A DNA stretch of 64,000 nt, from positions 1,033,036-1,097,035 of the forward strand of contig NZ_CP009516.1 of the NCBI RefSeq assembly GCF_000970285.1, in the 5' to 3' direction. Below the pieces are notes generated by a model. That model saw nothing but the letters and a program-made list of their open reading frames with translations, was not told where the DNA came from and made no database searches. This stretch comes from Methanosarcina horonobensis HB-1 = JCM 15518. Lineage in GTDB: Archaea; Halobacteriota; Methanosarcinia; Methanosarcinales; Methanosarcinaceae. Of this stretch, positions 28,062 through 37,080 are shown piece after piece; the stretch's first letter is position 1; every line of letters begins with the position of its first letter. The position numbers and the translations under genes were made by a program.

Positions 28062-29114
28062 TTGAAAACACAACTTAAAGGGGACCGGGTCCTCGCAGGA
28101 AAGGAAGCGTTGGCCGAACTTTACAAAACAGGTTATTTCGGGCGTCCCAGAGATGACGGACTTGAACTCTCACTTGTGGAGGCTGCATACCTTCAGTCCA
28201 GAGGAAAACTCGATATCGAGCTTGAAGGAAAACTGCTTGATTTCAGGGTCTTTTTCGAACAGGCTTCTCTGAGGCAGCAGAATTTCGAACTTAAGTATAT
28301 CGTTTATAAGGACCTCAAAGAGCGAGGATTTTACGTCCAGCCTTCAGCTGCAGACTTCAGGGTATACCCGAGAGGCAGCCATCCCGGAAAAAGTGCGGCA
28401 AAAATATTTGTTCATGTCCTTTCCGAAAGGCAGCTTCTCCCTGTGAAGCTTTTGCAGGAATCGGTTGCTTCGGCAGAAAACGTACACAAGCAGTTTATCC
28501 TTGCTGTCGTGGACGAAGAAAGTGACCTTACCTTTTACGAGATTAAGTCCGCTTCTCCGAAAGGAGAGATGCCTGAGCCGTTCCCAGAAGTCAAAACCGA
28601 TGCAACCTTCCTTGAAGACAGGGTAATTGCCTGGGATGCCGAGGTTTCCGCAGCTCTTTATGCCAGAGGCTTCTACGGAAAAATGCTCGACTCTGAAAGG
28701 CTGCAGCTTTCCCTTGTTGAGTCCCTCTACCTCTTTTCCAGAGGGGTCATAGTTGTCAGGGACAGGAAAGGAAAGGTCTTTTCATTCGATGAGTTTGTTG
28801 AAAAAGTCTCGGAAATTGAAGGCTCTTTCCTGAGAAAATACGGTGCTTATAAAGCCCTCCGTGACTCAGGACATGTGGTAAAGACAGGCTTTAAGTTCGG
28901 AACCCATTTCAGGGTCTACAGAAAAGTCGAATCAATAGAAAAAATCCCTCATTCCGAGTACCTTGTAAATGTTATTCCTGAAGATTACGAGTTCAGGCTG
29001 CCGGTTATGTCCGGGGCTGTCCGGCTTGCAAACAGTGTACGCAAAAGAATGCTTTTTGCAGTCGAGAAAGGCGAAGAAGTCGAGTATCTGGATATAAGCA
29101 GGGTCAAAATGTGA
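28062..29114 (+). CDS. endA: tRNA-splicing endonuclease EndA, fused two-repeat form
   Basis: About 350 residues, the euryarchaeal alpha2 type in which two repeats are fused. It cuts bulge-helix-bulge motifs in pre-tRNA and pre-rRNA. The C-terminal repeat has the catalytic triad Tyr286 (THFRVY), His297 (PHSEYLV) and Lys328 (ANSVRKRM), with spacing 11 and 31 as in characterised enzymes. The N-terminal repeat keeps ADFRVY and SAENVHK but lacks the His, so it is structural. TTG at 28062 is preferred: the in-frame GTG at 28053 lies inside the AGGTGA ribosome site. Confidence 0.93.
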   Translation: MKTQLKGDRVLAGKEALAELYKTGYFGRPRDDGLELSLVEAAYLQSRGKLDIELEGKLLDFRVFFEQASLRQQNFELKYIVYKDLKERGFYVQPSAADFRVYPRGSHPGKSAAKIFVHVLSERQLLPVKLLQESVASAENVHKQFILAVVDEESDLTFYEIKSASPKGEMPEPFPEVKTDATFLEDRVIAWDAEVSAALYARGFYGKMLDSERLQLSLVESLYLFSRGVIVVRDRKGKVFSFDEFVEKVSEIEGSFLRKYGAYKALRDSGHVVKTGFKFGTHFRVYRKVESIEKIPHSEYLVNVIPEDYEFRLPVMSGAVRLANSVRKRMLFAVEKGEEVEYLDISRVKM

Positions 29115-29343
29115 TTTTGTAATTGTTCTGTATTTCTGTATTGACCTATATTGCCTCTCTTTGTATTGTTTCTTCAAGCAAAACCGAGTGAACATTATAG
29201 GCCTTACCGTTGTGCCTATTACTGGCTACTAACAGCTGTTATCGGCTGTTACTGGCTTTATTATTTATCTGAATAAACATACTCACCGTTCTCAAAAGAG
29301 TTCGTGATCGGGTTTTCATCCCGTAAAGAGGGTGAAGTATAAA

Positions 29344-29739
29344 ATGTGGGACATTATCGCAGTGGACATTTCGGGCAGGCACAGGATAGAAGGCGGCTAT
29401 TATATGGTATGTGCAGCAGCAGCTCTCACTGTTTCTGCTGACCATATCGAAAAGGTAAAACAGGTGAAAATTCTACCCGTCTGGCTCAAAAGAGCTCCGG
29501 GTCTTCTTGATGTCGTTCAGTTAATTGAGGATACGGCTAACCAGCTTTCCTTTGAGGGTACGATTGTGGCAGAAAAAGGGGACATGTATAACCAGCCCCT
29601 CTGGGTTCCCGAAAGCATGTTTTCCCGGCCGTTTAAGTACCAGGAGTCCATGGCTGAGAGAAGAGCTATCGAACTTGCTCACCACATCTCTCTGAGTGCT
29701 CGAAATTTACTCATTAAAGAACTTAATATTGAGGCGTAA
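29344..29739 (+). CDS. DUF2209-type archaeal conserved protein
   Basis: 131 residues from the ATG at 29344. MWDIIAVDISGRHRIEGGYY and SMAERRAIELAHHISLSARN are the conserved blocks. AVDISGRH suggests an RNase H-like or actin-like first strand, but the activity is unknown. An in-frame GTG at 29332 is rejected because it overlaps GAGGGTGA, the ribosome site. The stop TAA is directly next to the hflX start region, so the two genes are coupled; placement between endA and hflX hints at an RNA- or ribosome-linked task. Confidence 0.8.
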   Translation: MWDIIAVDISGRHRIEGGYYMVCAAAALTVSADHIEKVKQVKILPVWLKRAPGLLDVVQLIEDTANQLSFEGTIVAEKGDMYNQPLWVPESMFSRPFKYQESMAERRAIELAHHISLSARNLLIKELNIEA

Positions 29740-29741
29740 AA

Positions 29742-31022
29742 ATTCCAGCAGAAAAGAAAACCGAAACCGAAAGCCGGGTAGTTCTGGTAAAAAGGACAAA
29801 CCCGCGGGCAGACCCTGAACGCAGTGAATATCTCTTTGAGGAATTAAGAGAGCTTGCAAGAGCCGCAGGCTATGTCCCGGTCGGGCAGCTTACTCAGACA
29901 AGGTTTCCTGATTCCAGGTACCAGCTCGGGAAAGGAAAGATAGAAGAACTTGCCGAACTTGTGAAACAGAGGAGAGCCGGAAAGGTAATTTTCTATAACA
30001 GGCTTTCCACAATTCAGCTTTTTAATATCTCGGAAATCTGCGGGTGCCAGGTAATAGACAAGTTCCAGCTTATCCTTGAGATCTTTGCAAAAAGAGCTAC
30101 CACGCGCCGCTCCAAGTTACAGGTTGAACTTGCCAGACTCAGGTATGAGATCCCGAGAGCAAGAGCCATTGTTTCCCTTGTTAAAAAAGAAGAAAGGGCA
30201 GGTTTCATGGGGCTTGGGGATTATGAGGACGCCTACGAACAGGATTTAAAGAAAAGAATAACAAGGATTGAAGAGGAACTTGAGTCTGCCGGAAAAGATG
30301 ATGAGTCCCTGCGGGCTTTCCGGCACAGGAAAGGTTTTTCTCTTGTAGCCCTTGCAGGTTACACCAATGCCGGAAAAAGCACCCTTTTCAATGCTATTGT
30401 TGATGAAAGTGTTGAAGCCCAGAATATGCTTTTTACAACCCTTGTGCCCACTACCCGAGCCCTTGATCTTGGCGGAAGAAAAGCTCTTTTGACGGATACC
30501 GTTGGATTCATAGAGGAGCTTCCGCACTGGCTGGTCGATGCTTTCAAATCCACCCTTGATGAGATTTTTCTCTCTGACCTCATCCTGCTGGTAGTTGATG
30601 TAAGTGAAAGACCTGATATAATTCTGCAGAAACTTTCCACGTCCCACGACACACTATGGGACCGCATTCAGGGAGTTCCCGTAATCACGGTGCTTAACAA
30701 AATAGACCTGCTTGAAGAGTCCGAACTTGAAGCTGTTATGGAAGAAATTGGCTACATGGCTCCCAATCCCGTATTTGTTTCTGCAAAAAAGAAAATCGGC
30801 ATGCAGGAGTTAAAAGCTGAAATAACCAAACATCTCCCTGCATGGTCTTTCTACTCTTTTTCTCTACCTAATTCTGAAAAAGGGATGTCGATTCTCTCCT
30901 GGCTGTACGATGAAGGCATTGTACACAGGGTTGAGTATGGAGAACAAATTTCAGTGGATTATGAAGCCAGAGAAGATATAATTAACAGGATAAAATCTCT
31001 GGAGCTAGGTCCTGATGAGTAG
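29742..31022 (+). CDS. hflX: HflX ribosome-binding GTPase, probable ATT start
   Basis: About 426 residues. HflX binds the large ribosomal subunit and is linked to rescue of stalled ribosomes. The N-terminal HflX domain is seen from ~29775: VVLVKRTNPRADPERSEYLF, then GQLTQTRFPDSRYQLGKGKI. The G domain has G1 GYTNAGKST, G3 DTVGFIEELPHWLVDAFKST and G4 NKID. Between the in-frame TGA at 29730 and this region no ATG, GTG or TTG exists. ATT at 29742, 7 bases after GAGG (29731-29734), is the best start. The first GTG (29961) would cut off the conserved N-terminal domain. The stop is TAG with a TAA two codons later. Confidence 0.88.
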   Translation: MPAEKKTETESRVVLVKRTNPRADPERSEYLFEELRELARAAGYVPVGQLTQTRFPDSRYQLGKGKIEELAELVKQRRAGKVIFYNRLSTIQLFNISEICGCQVIDKFQLILEIFAKRATTRRSKLQVELARLRYEIPRARAIVSLVKKEERAGFMGLGDYEDAYEQDLKKRITRIEEELESAGKDDESLRAFRHRKGFSLVALAGYTNAGKSTLFNAIVDESVEAQNMLFTTLVPTTRALDLGGRKALLTDTVGFIEELPHWLVDAFKSTLDEIFLSDLILLVVDVSERPDIILQKLSTSHDTLWDRIQGVPVITVLNKIDLLEESELEAVMEEIGYMAPNPVFVSAKKKIGMQELKAEITKHLPAWSFYSFSLPNSEKGMSILSWLYDEGIVHRVEYGEQISVDYEAREDIINRIKSLELGPDE

Positions 31023-31165
31023 GTTAAATAAGATTTTTAGTGCTTTTTCAGAGGGTTATGAACTAATAATAAACTTTTCCAATTTTATAAAAATCATTAA
31101 TATATTACCCTCATGTTTGCCAATATTTTTCTTTTCAGAAATTTTTTTGTATAATTTGAATATTG

Positions 31166-31181
31166 TTCGTATGCTTACGAA
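31166..31181 (+). repeat. Inverted repeat TTCGTA-tgct-TACGAA
   Basis: Perfect 6-bp arms, preceded by TG and followed by AAGACCTTTATA. A related copy is at 31465. Confidence 0.5.
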
Positions 31182-31464
31182 AGACCTTTATACTCTAAAG
31201 TCGTTTGTTTATTTGCGAACGGGTGTCTACTGGAAATATCAGACCCTCCTAATATCCTAAACTACCCCTACACCAGATTTTTTAAATAAGCGTGCCCGTT
31301 CGTTATTCCTCCTTTTCCGAATTCAATTTATAGAGTCTTGGCTTTTTTCTGTTAATTTTTGTTAACATATGGTTCTAGAAAAGATTTTAAAGATATCTTG
31401 AAAAGTTGTTTTTAAGAAGACCCTCTTATAGGTTTTAACTTGATTTTGTTTAAATCTCAATTTG

Positions 31465-31480
31465 TTCGTACTTAAACGAA
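31465..31480 (+). repeat. Inverted repeat TTCGT-acttaa-ACGAA
   Basis: Perfect 5-bp arms with the same flanks as 31166 (TTGTTCGTA before, AAAGGCTTTTAT after). Confidence 0.5.
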
Positions 31481-31617
31481 AGGCTTTTATTTTATCCTGC
31501 CGTAACTACAAACGCGGACGGGTTTTTCTTTCTGGAGGCAGCACCTCTTTTCTTTAAAGTGTGAACCTAACATCCTGAAATCCCACAACCGTTCGTTGAT
31601 TATTTTTTTCATGTTAT

Positions 31618-31656
31618 TTTTTCACACCACTTTTTCACACTACTTTTTCACACTAT
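31618..31656 (+). repeat. Three copies of a 13-bp tandem repeat (CTTTTTCACACTA)
   Basis: Near-perfect direct repeats about 100 bp upstream of the PHP gene promoter; spacing is slightly more than one helical turn. Confidence 0.6.
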
Positions 31657-31755
31657 TTTCTCATATTCCTTTTTAATTATTTTTCGCTATCTTCTTGTGA
31701 CTCAGGGAATCTTAGAGTATGCTTTCTTTCTCTTTTTCTCACTTCCGTTTCAAAA

Positions 31756-31765
31756 TTTATATAAA
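31756..31765 (+). promoter_or_regulatory. TATA box of the PHP phosphoesterase gene
   Basis: TTTATATAAA centred about 31 bp before the ATG at 31791. Archaeal transcription starts ~25 bp after the box, so the mRNA would be leaderless or nearly so; this agrees with the lack of a ribosome site. Confidence 0.55.
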
Positions 31766-31790
31766 TTCAACTGGCATTTTTTATATTATC

Positions 31791-32465
31791 ATGAAATTCG
31801 ATCTTCACGTACATTCCGAGCATTCGAGAGATAGTAATTCAAGCCACAGGGATATCATTGAGATTGCCCGCAAAAGAGGACTTGACGGGTTTGCTATCTG
31901 TGATCACGATACCGTGGAAGGCGGGCTTGCCTGTGCGGAAAAAACTCTGGAACTCGGGCTTGAAATTACAGTAATTCCGGGAGTGGAAGTGAGTTCCTCA
32001 AAAGGACATATCCTGGTTCTCGGGATCAGGGAAAACATTGAGCCTCTGTTAAGCCCGGAAGAAACGATCCGACAGGCAAGGAAACTTGGAGGCACGGTTA
32101 TTATTCCTCACCCGTTCAAGCGCAGTTCCCACGGGATAGGAAGTTTTGAAGGGCTTGATATCGATGCAGTTGAGGTCTTTAATTCTCGCTGTCTTTTCAA
32201 TTCAGCCAACCGAAAAGCCCTGGCTGAGGCAAAAAGGCTTGGAATACCGGGAGTTGCAGGAAGTGATTCCCACATTCCCGAAATGGTAGGGCAGGCATAT
32301 ACTGAAATCGACGCTTCTGAGAACACTGTGGAAGCCATACTGAAGGCAATCAGGGAAGGAAAAGTTGCCCCTGCAGGCAAAAACACGCCCACTCCAATTA
32401 TCCTTGAACAGATGTCAGGAAGCGCAAGGCGAAAAATAAAGAGAAAATTATTCGGGAGATCTTAA
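31791..32465 (+). CDS. PHP-domain metal-dependent phosphoesterase
   Basis: 224 residues. PHP motifs: KFDLHVHSEHSRDS (motif 1), DGFAICDHDTVEGG (motif 2), GVEVSSSKGHILVLG (motif 3), IPHPF and GVAGSDSHIP. All metal-binding His and Asp residues are present. Family members hydrolyse phosphoesters, nucleotides or oligonucleotides; some are histidinol-phosphatase-like. The ATG at 31791 is chosen over an earlier in-frame start at 31719 because homology begins there and a TATA box at 31756 leaves almost no leader. Single gene. Confidence 0.88.
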   Translation: MKFDLHVHSEHSRDSNSSHRDIIEIARKRGLDGFAICDHDTVEGGLACAEKTLELGLEITVIPGVEVSSSKGHILVLGIRENIEPLLSPEETIRQARKLGGTVIIPHPFKRSSHGIGSFEGLDIDAVEVFNSRCLFNSANRKALAEAKRLGIPGVAGSDSHIPEMVGQAYTEIDASENTVEAILKAIREGKVAPAGKNTPTPIILEQMSGSARRKIKRKLFGRS

Positions 32466-32637
32466 AGGACTGGGAGATCTTAAAAGACTATTAGATAAAT
32501 GATTTTGAGTAAATTGTTTTGAGTTAGTTGTTTAGAATTACTTGTTTGGTTCTTCATCTCATTTTATCTTTTCCGACTCTCGTCTCTTTTGACTCTTATC
32601 TCTCCTGACTCCAGGTTAGACTAAAATAAGCAGAATT

Positions 32638-33150
32638 ATGAAGTTTGCCTTCGATAGACTAGGAAAAAGCAGGAAAAATGAGACAGGAGTTGCAACTATC
32701 AGGTTCAAAAAAGAAATAAGCACGGAAATTGAAATCTTCGCTTCTGCAGACCGCATCTGGCAGATTCTTATGGATTTTGCAGCCTATCCCCAGTGGAACC
32801 CTTATATAAAGGAAATCAGTGGAGAGGCGAAAGTTGGAAGCAAAATTAAAGTTCATATGAAGCCTGAGTGGGAAAAAGGTGTGACTCTTCATCCAAGGAT
32901 CATCTGCCTGGAGCCAAGAAAAGAGTTTACCTGGAAAGGAAATTTCTTTTTCCCCGGGCTGCTGGATGGGGAGCACAGCTTCATCCTTGAAGAGATCTCA
33001 GGTCACAGGGTACGTTTCATACAGAAAGAGAAATTTAGTGGAATTGCAATTCCTTTTATCAGCGTTTCGTGGTCTATAGAGAAAGGTACGGTACGCAGTT
33101 TCGGAGATATGAACAGTGCTCTTAAAAAGAGAGCGGAAAAGGTCAAGTGA
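32638..33150 (+). CDS. SRPBCC (START/Bet v1-like) domain protein
   Basis: 170 residues. The second half of the N-terminal region opens the fold: IEIFASADRIWQILMDFAAY, then PQWNPYIKEISGEAKVGSKI, both typical of the polyketide-cyclase-like SRPBCC family. LEPRKEFTWKGNFFFPGLLD and FILEEISGHRVRFIQKEKFS are the sheet strands. Such proteins bind hydrophobic ligands. Residues 1-25 are basic and lie outside the domain. No signal peptide. Single gene. Confidence 0.8.
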   Translation: MKFAFDRLGKSRKNETGVATIRFKKEISTEIEIFASADRIWQILMDFAAYPQWNPYIKEISGEAKVGSKIKVHMKPEWEKGVTLHPRIICLEPRKEFTWKGNFFFPGLLDGEHSFILEEISGHRVRFIQKEKFSGIAIPFISVSWSIEKGTVRSFGDMNSALKKRAEKVK

Positions 33151-33463
33151 AGTTTAAAGATCCCTTATTTGTGATAAAAGGGCTATGAACTGATTTTGAT
33201 TTCGCTTCATCTATACATTTTTTCGAATTTACGTTTTACTGGATTTGCATTGAATTTGTTCCCCTTATTTATTCTCTGGATTTATTTTCCGAACTTGTTT
33301 TCTTGAATTCTGAGTTCTTCGATACATTTTCATGGCTATGCATTTATATAATGCTATTTATATATTACTCTAGGATAGTATTTTGCAATCTTTTATTCGA
33401 CAAATGGATTTTGTAAACTCGGGGAAGCCTGGCTGAAAATGAGCCAGGGTATCAGGGGGTTTA
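33151..33463. other. Intergenic region
   Basis: No gene; A/T-rich, with TATTTATATATTAC near 33355-33368 as a possible TATA box. Confidence 0.4.
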
Positions 33464-34120
33464 GTGTTGGAAAGCATTGCTGTTGGAAAATGTATACATC
33501 TGTTGTCCCGAATAGAGGATAAGGCTCTTGACAGATTCTGGCAGGATACTTCTGCAGGTAAGTATCCGATAATTGACCTTGAAGGTAATATGGGTTATTC
33601 ACTTTCTGACCAGGATGGCCTGCTGTTTGTTAGAAACGATTTTACGGCTTCGACTTATGAAGACTGCGAATTCGTCTTTGGAAACCTCTTCCTGCCGGAC
33701 ACGGTCCAGGAACTTCTTTCCAGAGACAAGGTACTGATCCTGATGGTATACAGGAAAACAACCAGGAACCTTTTATTATCCGAGCTTGAAGCAGATGCCA
33801 GATATATGCTTGATCTACCTCACGGCCTCTACTCATTTTTTGTACTTGTTCTGGATGCAGGAGCCAAAGACCTTTTAGATTCCAGAATCTACGCAGTGGG
33901 TCTTCCCTGCAAAGAAAACCTGAACCGTCCGGAACTCGAGAAGTTTTATCTGGAACATCCCGCTGACATCCGGGAATTCGTAGATTCGGCTCCTATAGAT
34001 ATTAAGCGCGGTGGACCTTTCTATCTCAATCTGATTATGATAGATGCCGAGAAAATCCCTGACTGCCCTATGCTCTTTTCTGAGTTTTTACAGGAAGATG
34101 AACCTTCACCTCCTCTTTGA
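33464..34120 (+). CDS. Hypothetical protein, no recognised domain
   Basis: 218 residues, GTG start after AGGGGG (TTG one codon later is also possible). Mixed alpha/beta, acidic C-terminus (LQEDEPSPPL), no signal peptide or membrane segment. Segments such as SRIEDKALDRFWQDTSAGKY and YSFFVLVLDAGAKDLLDSRI recall no family. Codon use looks normal for the window, so it is probably a native gene of Methanosarcina. Confidence 0.6.
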   Translation: MLESIAVGKCIHLLSRIEDKALDRFWQDTSAGKYPIIDLEGNMGYSLSDQDGLLFVRNDFTASTYEDCEFVFGNLFLPDTVQELLSRDKVLILMVYRKTTRNLLLSELEADARYMLDLPHGLYSFFVLVLDAGAKDLLDSRIYAVGLPCKENLNRPELEKFYLEHPADIREFVDSAPIDIKRGGPFYLNLIMIDAEKIPDCPMLFSEFLQEDEPSPPL

Positions 34121-34161
34121 AATAAAAATTATTATATAGTTGCCAGTTCCAGTAGTTTTGA

Positions 34162-34527
34162 ATGAAACTAAAAACCGAATATGAAAAAGTAGAACCCTAC
34201 ATTACAAAAGACGGTTCAATAATCCGTGAGCTCATGCACCCTGCAGTTCACGGCAACTCAAAACAGAGCCTTGCCGAAGCCACTGTGCCTGCCGGAGGAA
34301 AAACATCGCTTCACAAACACCGGCTAACCGAAGAAATCTATCATATCACGGAAGGCAGCGGGGTAATGACCCTGGGCGGCCAGGAGTTTGAAGTCCGTGC
34401 AGGAGATACAATCTGTATCCGGCCGGGAACTCCGCACAGAATCAGGAACGCCGATAAAAAGGAGCTGAAAATTCTCTGCTGCTGTGCGCCGGCGTATTCG
34501 CATGAGGATACGGAATTGATGGAGTAA
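34162..34527 (+). CDS. Cupin-domain protein (sugar-phosphate-isomerase-like)
   Basis: 121 residues, one cupin domain. Motif 1: GKTSLHKHRLTEEIYHITEG (His, His, Glu, His in the expected spacing). Motif 2: RPGTPHRIRNADKKELKIL. All four metal ligands are present, unlike the cupin at 4297. Similar to mannose-6-phosphate-isomerase-type stand-alone cupins. CCCAPAY near the end holds adjacent Cys residues. ATG; no clear ribosome site. Single gene. Confidence 0.82.
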   Translation: MKLKTEYEKVEPYITKDGSIIRELMHPAVHGNSKQSLAEATVPAGGKTSLHKHRLTEEIYHITEGSGVMTLGGQEFEVRAGDTICIRPGTPHRIRNADKKELKILCCCAPAYSHEDTELME

Positions 34528-34663
34528 TTAGTACTTACTGAGAGATTTGATACACTGAAGGAGTTCCTTGAGAAGCAAAAACAGATAGCATAATTGCACT
34601 GAAATGAAGAAAATATAATTAGTATTTGCGGATTGGATATATCAGAATTTCTACAAAGTCTAA

Positions 34664-35446
34664 TTAAGAGGTCAATATCCTCAGAATTTCCCAAAAGTCT
34701 CCCCTGTTAGAACAACTGTCATTCAGATTTAAATCAGTAGACATATCATATTCAGAAGCAACGGCAACTACATGAAAGATTTTTCGATTTTTGAAGGATT
34801 CGACTGGAATATATGCTCGAAGAATATTGCCTTCCTTTTCCATATCTTTTTCATCTATAGTGAGAGTCCAGAGACTCTGTTCCTGAGTAGCTATATAATA
34901 AGTATATTCTGCAGTACTATTCTCATCAATCTCTCCCGCAAGTTCCATCTCCAGAAGCACAGAGTCTTCGACAACACGCGATTTCAGCCGTAATATGTCA
35001 ATGTTGTCATGCCCGGCAAGTTTAGGTTCTGTATAACCAGAGTAACTGACATCATCTGAAGGGTCGTCTATACAAAATTCCAGATCAGCTTTTTCAGATG
35101 AATAGTATAAATAAATTGATAAAATTAGCCCCACTATTACCAATGTGTAAGCAACAGTTCTATTGTCAACTCTAAAATTAGGAATTATGGGTTTATAATG
35201 TCTTGAAAGCGCTATTACCAGAATAATGCCTCCAAATACTCCTGCAATGATCCCGCGTATCCAGAGAGCAGAATCCAGCAGGTATGCAGTAAGGACAAAA
35301 GAAATAATTCCGGTTAATCCGCCCAAAAGACCTATTCCCAATCGTCTATAAACCACATAGCATATCACAAAGGCAGTCCAAAATGGAATAAATGTCAGAA
35401 CAAAAACAAACAATAAAATTCCGTCAAGGGTGGGGACATTTGTCAT
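34664..35446 (-). CDS. Membrane protein with C-terminal outer domain, unknown
   Basis: 260 residues. Four hydrophobic segments in residues ~8-115 (LLFVFVLTFIPFWTAFVICY, then GIISFVLTAYLLDSALW, IAGVFGGIILVIAL, and VAYTLVIVGLILSIYLYY). A mainly beta domain (~120-260) follows, with IDILRLKSRVVEDSVLLEME. That layout (membrane anchor plus exposed beta domain) resembles the gene at 38935, though sequence similarity is not clear. It could be a surface sensor or sugar-binding protein. Single gene. Confidence 0.65.
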   Translation of the reverse strand: MTNVPTLDGILLFVFVLTFIPFWTAFVICYVVYRRLGIGLLGGLTGIISFVLTAYLLDSALWIRGIIAGVFGGIILVIALSRHYKPIIPNFRVDNRTVAYTLVIVGLILSIYLYYSSEKADLEFCIDDPSDDVSYSGYTEPKLAGHDNIDILRLKSRVVEDSVLLEMELAGEIDENSTAEYTYYIATQEQSLWTLTIDEKDMEKEGNILRAYIPVESFKNRKIFHVVAVASEYDMSTDLNLNDSCSNRGDFWEILRILTS

Positions 35447-35651
35447 ATATTGCCTCTTCCTATCTGAACAACTTTCGTGAAATATTTATTTTTAGAGTAT
35501 CACTATATAATAGTCTTGCTTTACTATACACTAATTTTTACATTTATTAATAGTTTGTTTTTCGAATGGAAAATATTTTGATTTTTCTTCAAACTATTGT
35601 CTTTTTTCCCTCTCCATTCATGAATCTAACATTAAAGGCAGGAGTCTCACC

Positions 35652-35750
35652 GGGTTTGTTGATGGTGAAATTGCTTTTTTTTCGTGGGAGAGACCGCTCG
35701 CCTGCGAGCGGGACAAGAACGGTTTGGTATAGCGAATAACATTTTACAGG
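35652..35750 (+). repeat. Dispersed ~100-bp element, copy A
   Basis: Contains GGGTTTGTTGATGGTGAAAT, a perfect hairpin CCGCTCG...CGAGCGG (35694-35711) and GGGACAAGAACGGTTTGGTA. The whole span aligns with 40442-40555, and its 3' part with 35862-35900. Confidence 0.6.
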
Positions 35751-35843
35751 TCTAGATTTTAATTAGTCCTCTTGAGCGAAGCGAAAAGGACCTCGTGCTG
35801 TTATTACACCTCAACTCCCAGAATATCTTCGATTTTCCGCGAT

Positions 35844-35900
35844 CCCGAAGCGAAGTTCGGGCGGGACAAGAATGGTTTAGTATAGTGAATAAAGTTGTAT
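35844..35900 (+). repeat. Dispersed element, copy B (3' half)
   Basis: Hairpin CCCGAA-gcgaag-TTCGGG, then GGGACAAGAATGGTTTAGTA, matching copy A. The hairpin stem differs in sequence but keeps its position. Confidence 0.55.
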
Positions 35901-35959
35901 GGATCAGAAATTTCTCTTATCCCGAAAAGGGTTTCTAAATTCGCATAATATAGGAAACC

Positions 35960-35978
35960 CCGCCAGCTTGTCTGGCGG
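35960..35978 (+). other. Perfect 7-bp hairpin
   Basis: CCGCCAG, loop CTTGT, CTGGCGG. No T-run follows; probably part of the same repeat cluster. Confidence 0.45.
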
Positions 35979-36265
35979 CTCTACCCAAAAAGAAGAGAAG
36001 AAAGATAAATTTGAAAATTAATAACACAATAAAACGAATGTGTAAAAGAGTTCTTCAGGTACCGTTCAATTCTGCTTCGTTTGAGTCCTTTTCAGGCTTT
36101 TGCCGTTTTTAATCCTGTTATTTAGATAAGCAATTTTAAGTTTTAGGATAAGTTCAATCAAAAGAACAAACTTTTTGTCTTGGTATTTCTTACTTTTAAG
36201 AGATATCTTACTCTATTTGTAGCTGAAGATTTTTAGTGGTCAGTAATCGCGTTAATGGTGTTAAT

Positions 36266-36971
36266 ATGAGAATTATAACCTGGAATTGTAACATGGCTTT
36301 CAGAAAGAAATACGAGCAAATTCTTCCTTATGAGCCTGACTTATTAATAGTTCCAGAATGTGAGCATCCGGACAAGTTCAAAAACAAGTTCTATAACGAT
36401 GTTTTATGGATAGGCGATAACAAAAATAAGGGCCTGGCTGTTTTTAGTTTCAATGACTTTGAATTTGCAATTCATGAGTCATATTGTGAAAGCTACAGGT
36501 ATGTCCTTCCGGTCAAAGTGCATAAAGATAGAGAAATAAATCTTATTGCTGTCTGGTCACAGAACAATAAAGAGGATCCGAGAAGAAGGTATATTGGAGA
36601 AGTCTGGCAGTCGTTGAACTTTTATAAAACCATGTTCAAGTCTCCAACAATTGTTGCAGGCGATTTCAACTGGAATGTCATCTGGGATAGTGAGCACCCT
36701 AAATATCCTCTTCATGGGACACTTACCGATGTAATTAATCTGCTAAATCAGTTTGAAATTTCCAGTATGTATCACGCATTAACAAAAGTAAAGTTTGGGA
36801 CTGAGAGATCCTACACTATATTTCAGGAAAAATAAAAAAACTCCTTATCATATCGATTATATATTTACGTCTGTCGATTTTATTAATAGCAGGAAATCTT
36901 TTTCTATCGGTAAATATGAAGATTGGATAACTCTAAGCGATCACATGCCTTTAATCGCGGAAATTCAGTAG
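36266..36971 (+). pseudogene. Endonuclease/exonuclease/phosphatase-family protein, frameshifted near the end
   Basis: The first frame has MRIITWNCNMAFRKKYEQIL (metal-binding Asn), LLIVPECEHP (Glu) and TIVAGDFNWN (Asp, Asn), then runs into a TAA at 36833 inside GAAAAATAAAAAAAC. In another frame the missing C-terminus follows at once: TPYHIDYIFTSVDF, then LSDHMPLIAEIQ with the catalytic His, to a TAG at 36969. A change in the A-run restores one ~235-residue enzyme. The start at 36266 is preferred to a GTG at 36236. Confidence 0.8.
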
Positions 36972-37080
36972 AATACTTAAATTCCCAGGATTTCTTAAAT
37001 ACCCGGGATTTTATTGGATAAACTGCCTGAATTCCTTTTTGGTTGTATGGGTCAGAATATTTGTAATATTTAAAGAAAAA

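Larger units (their letters stand above)
31023..31790. other. Long AT-rich intergenic region with small repeats
   Basis: No gene supported. It holds two inverted repeats (31166 and 31465), a 13-bp tandem repeat (31618) and the PHP-gene promoter (31756). Confidence 0.6.
35447..36265. other. Long intergenic region with repeated hairpin elements
   Basis: No gene. Between 35640 and 35980 it has several short hairpins with shared flanks (35694, 35844, 35960); the first also recurs at 40441-40560. Confidence 0.55.
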
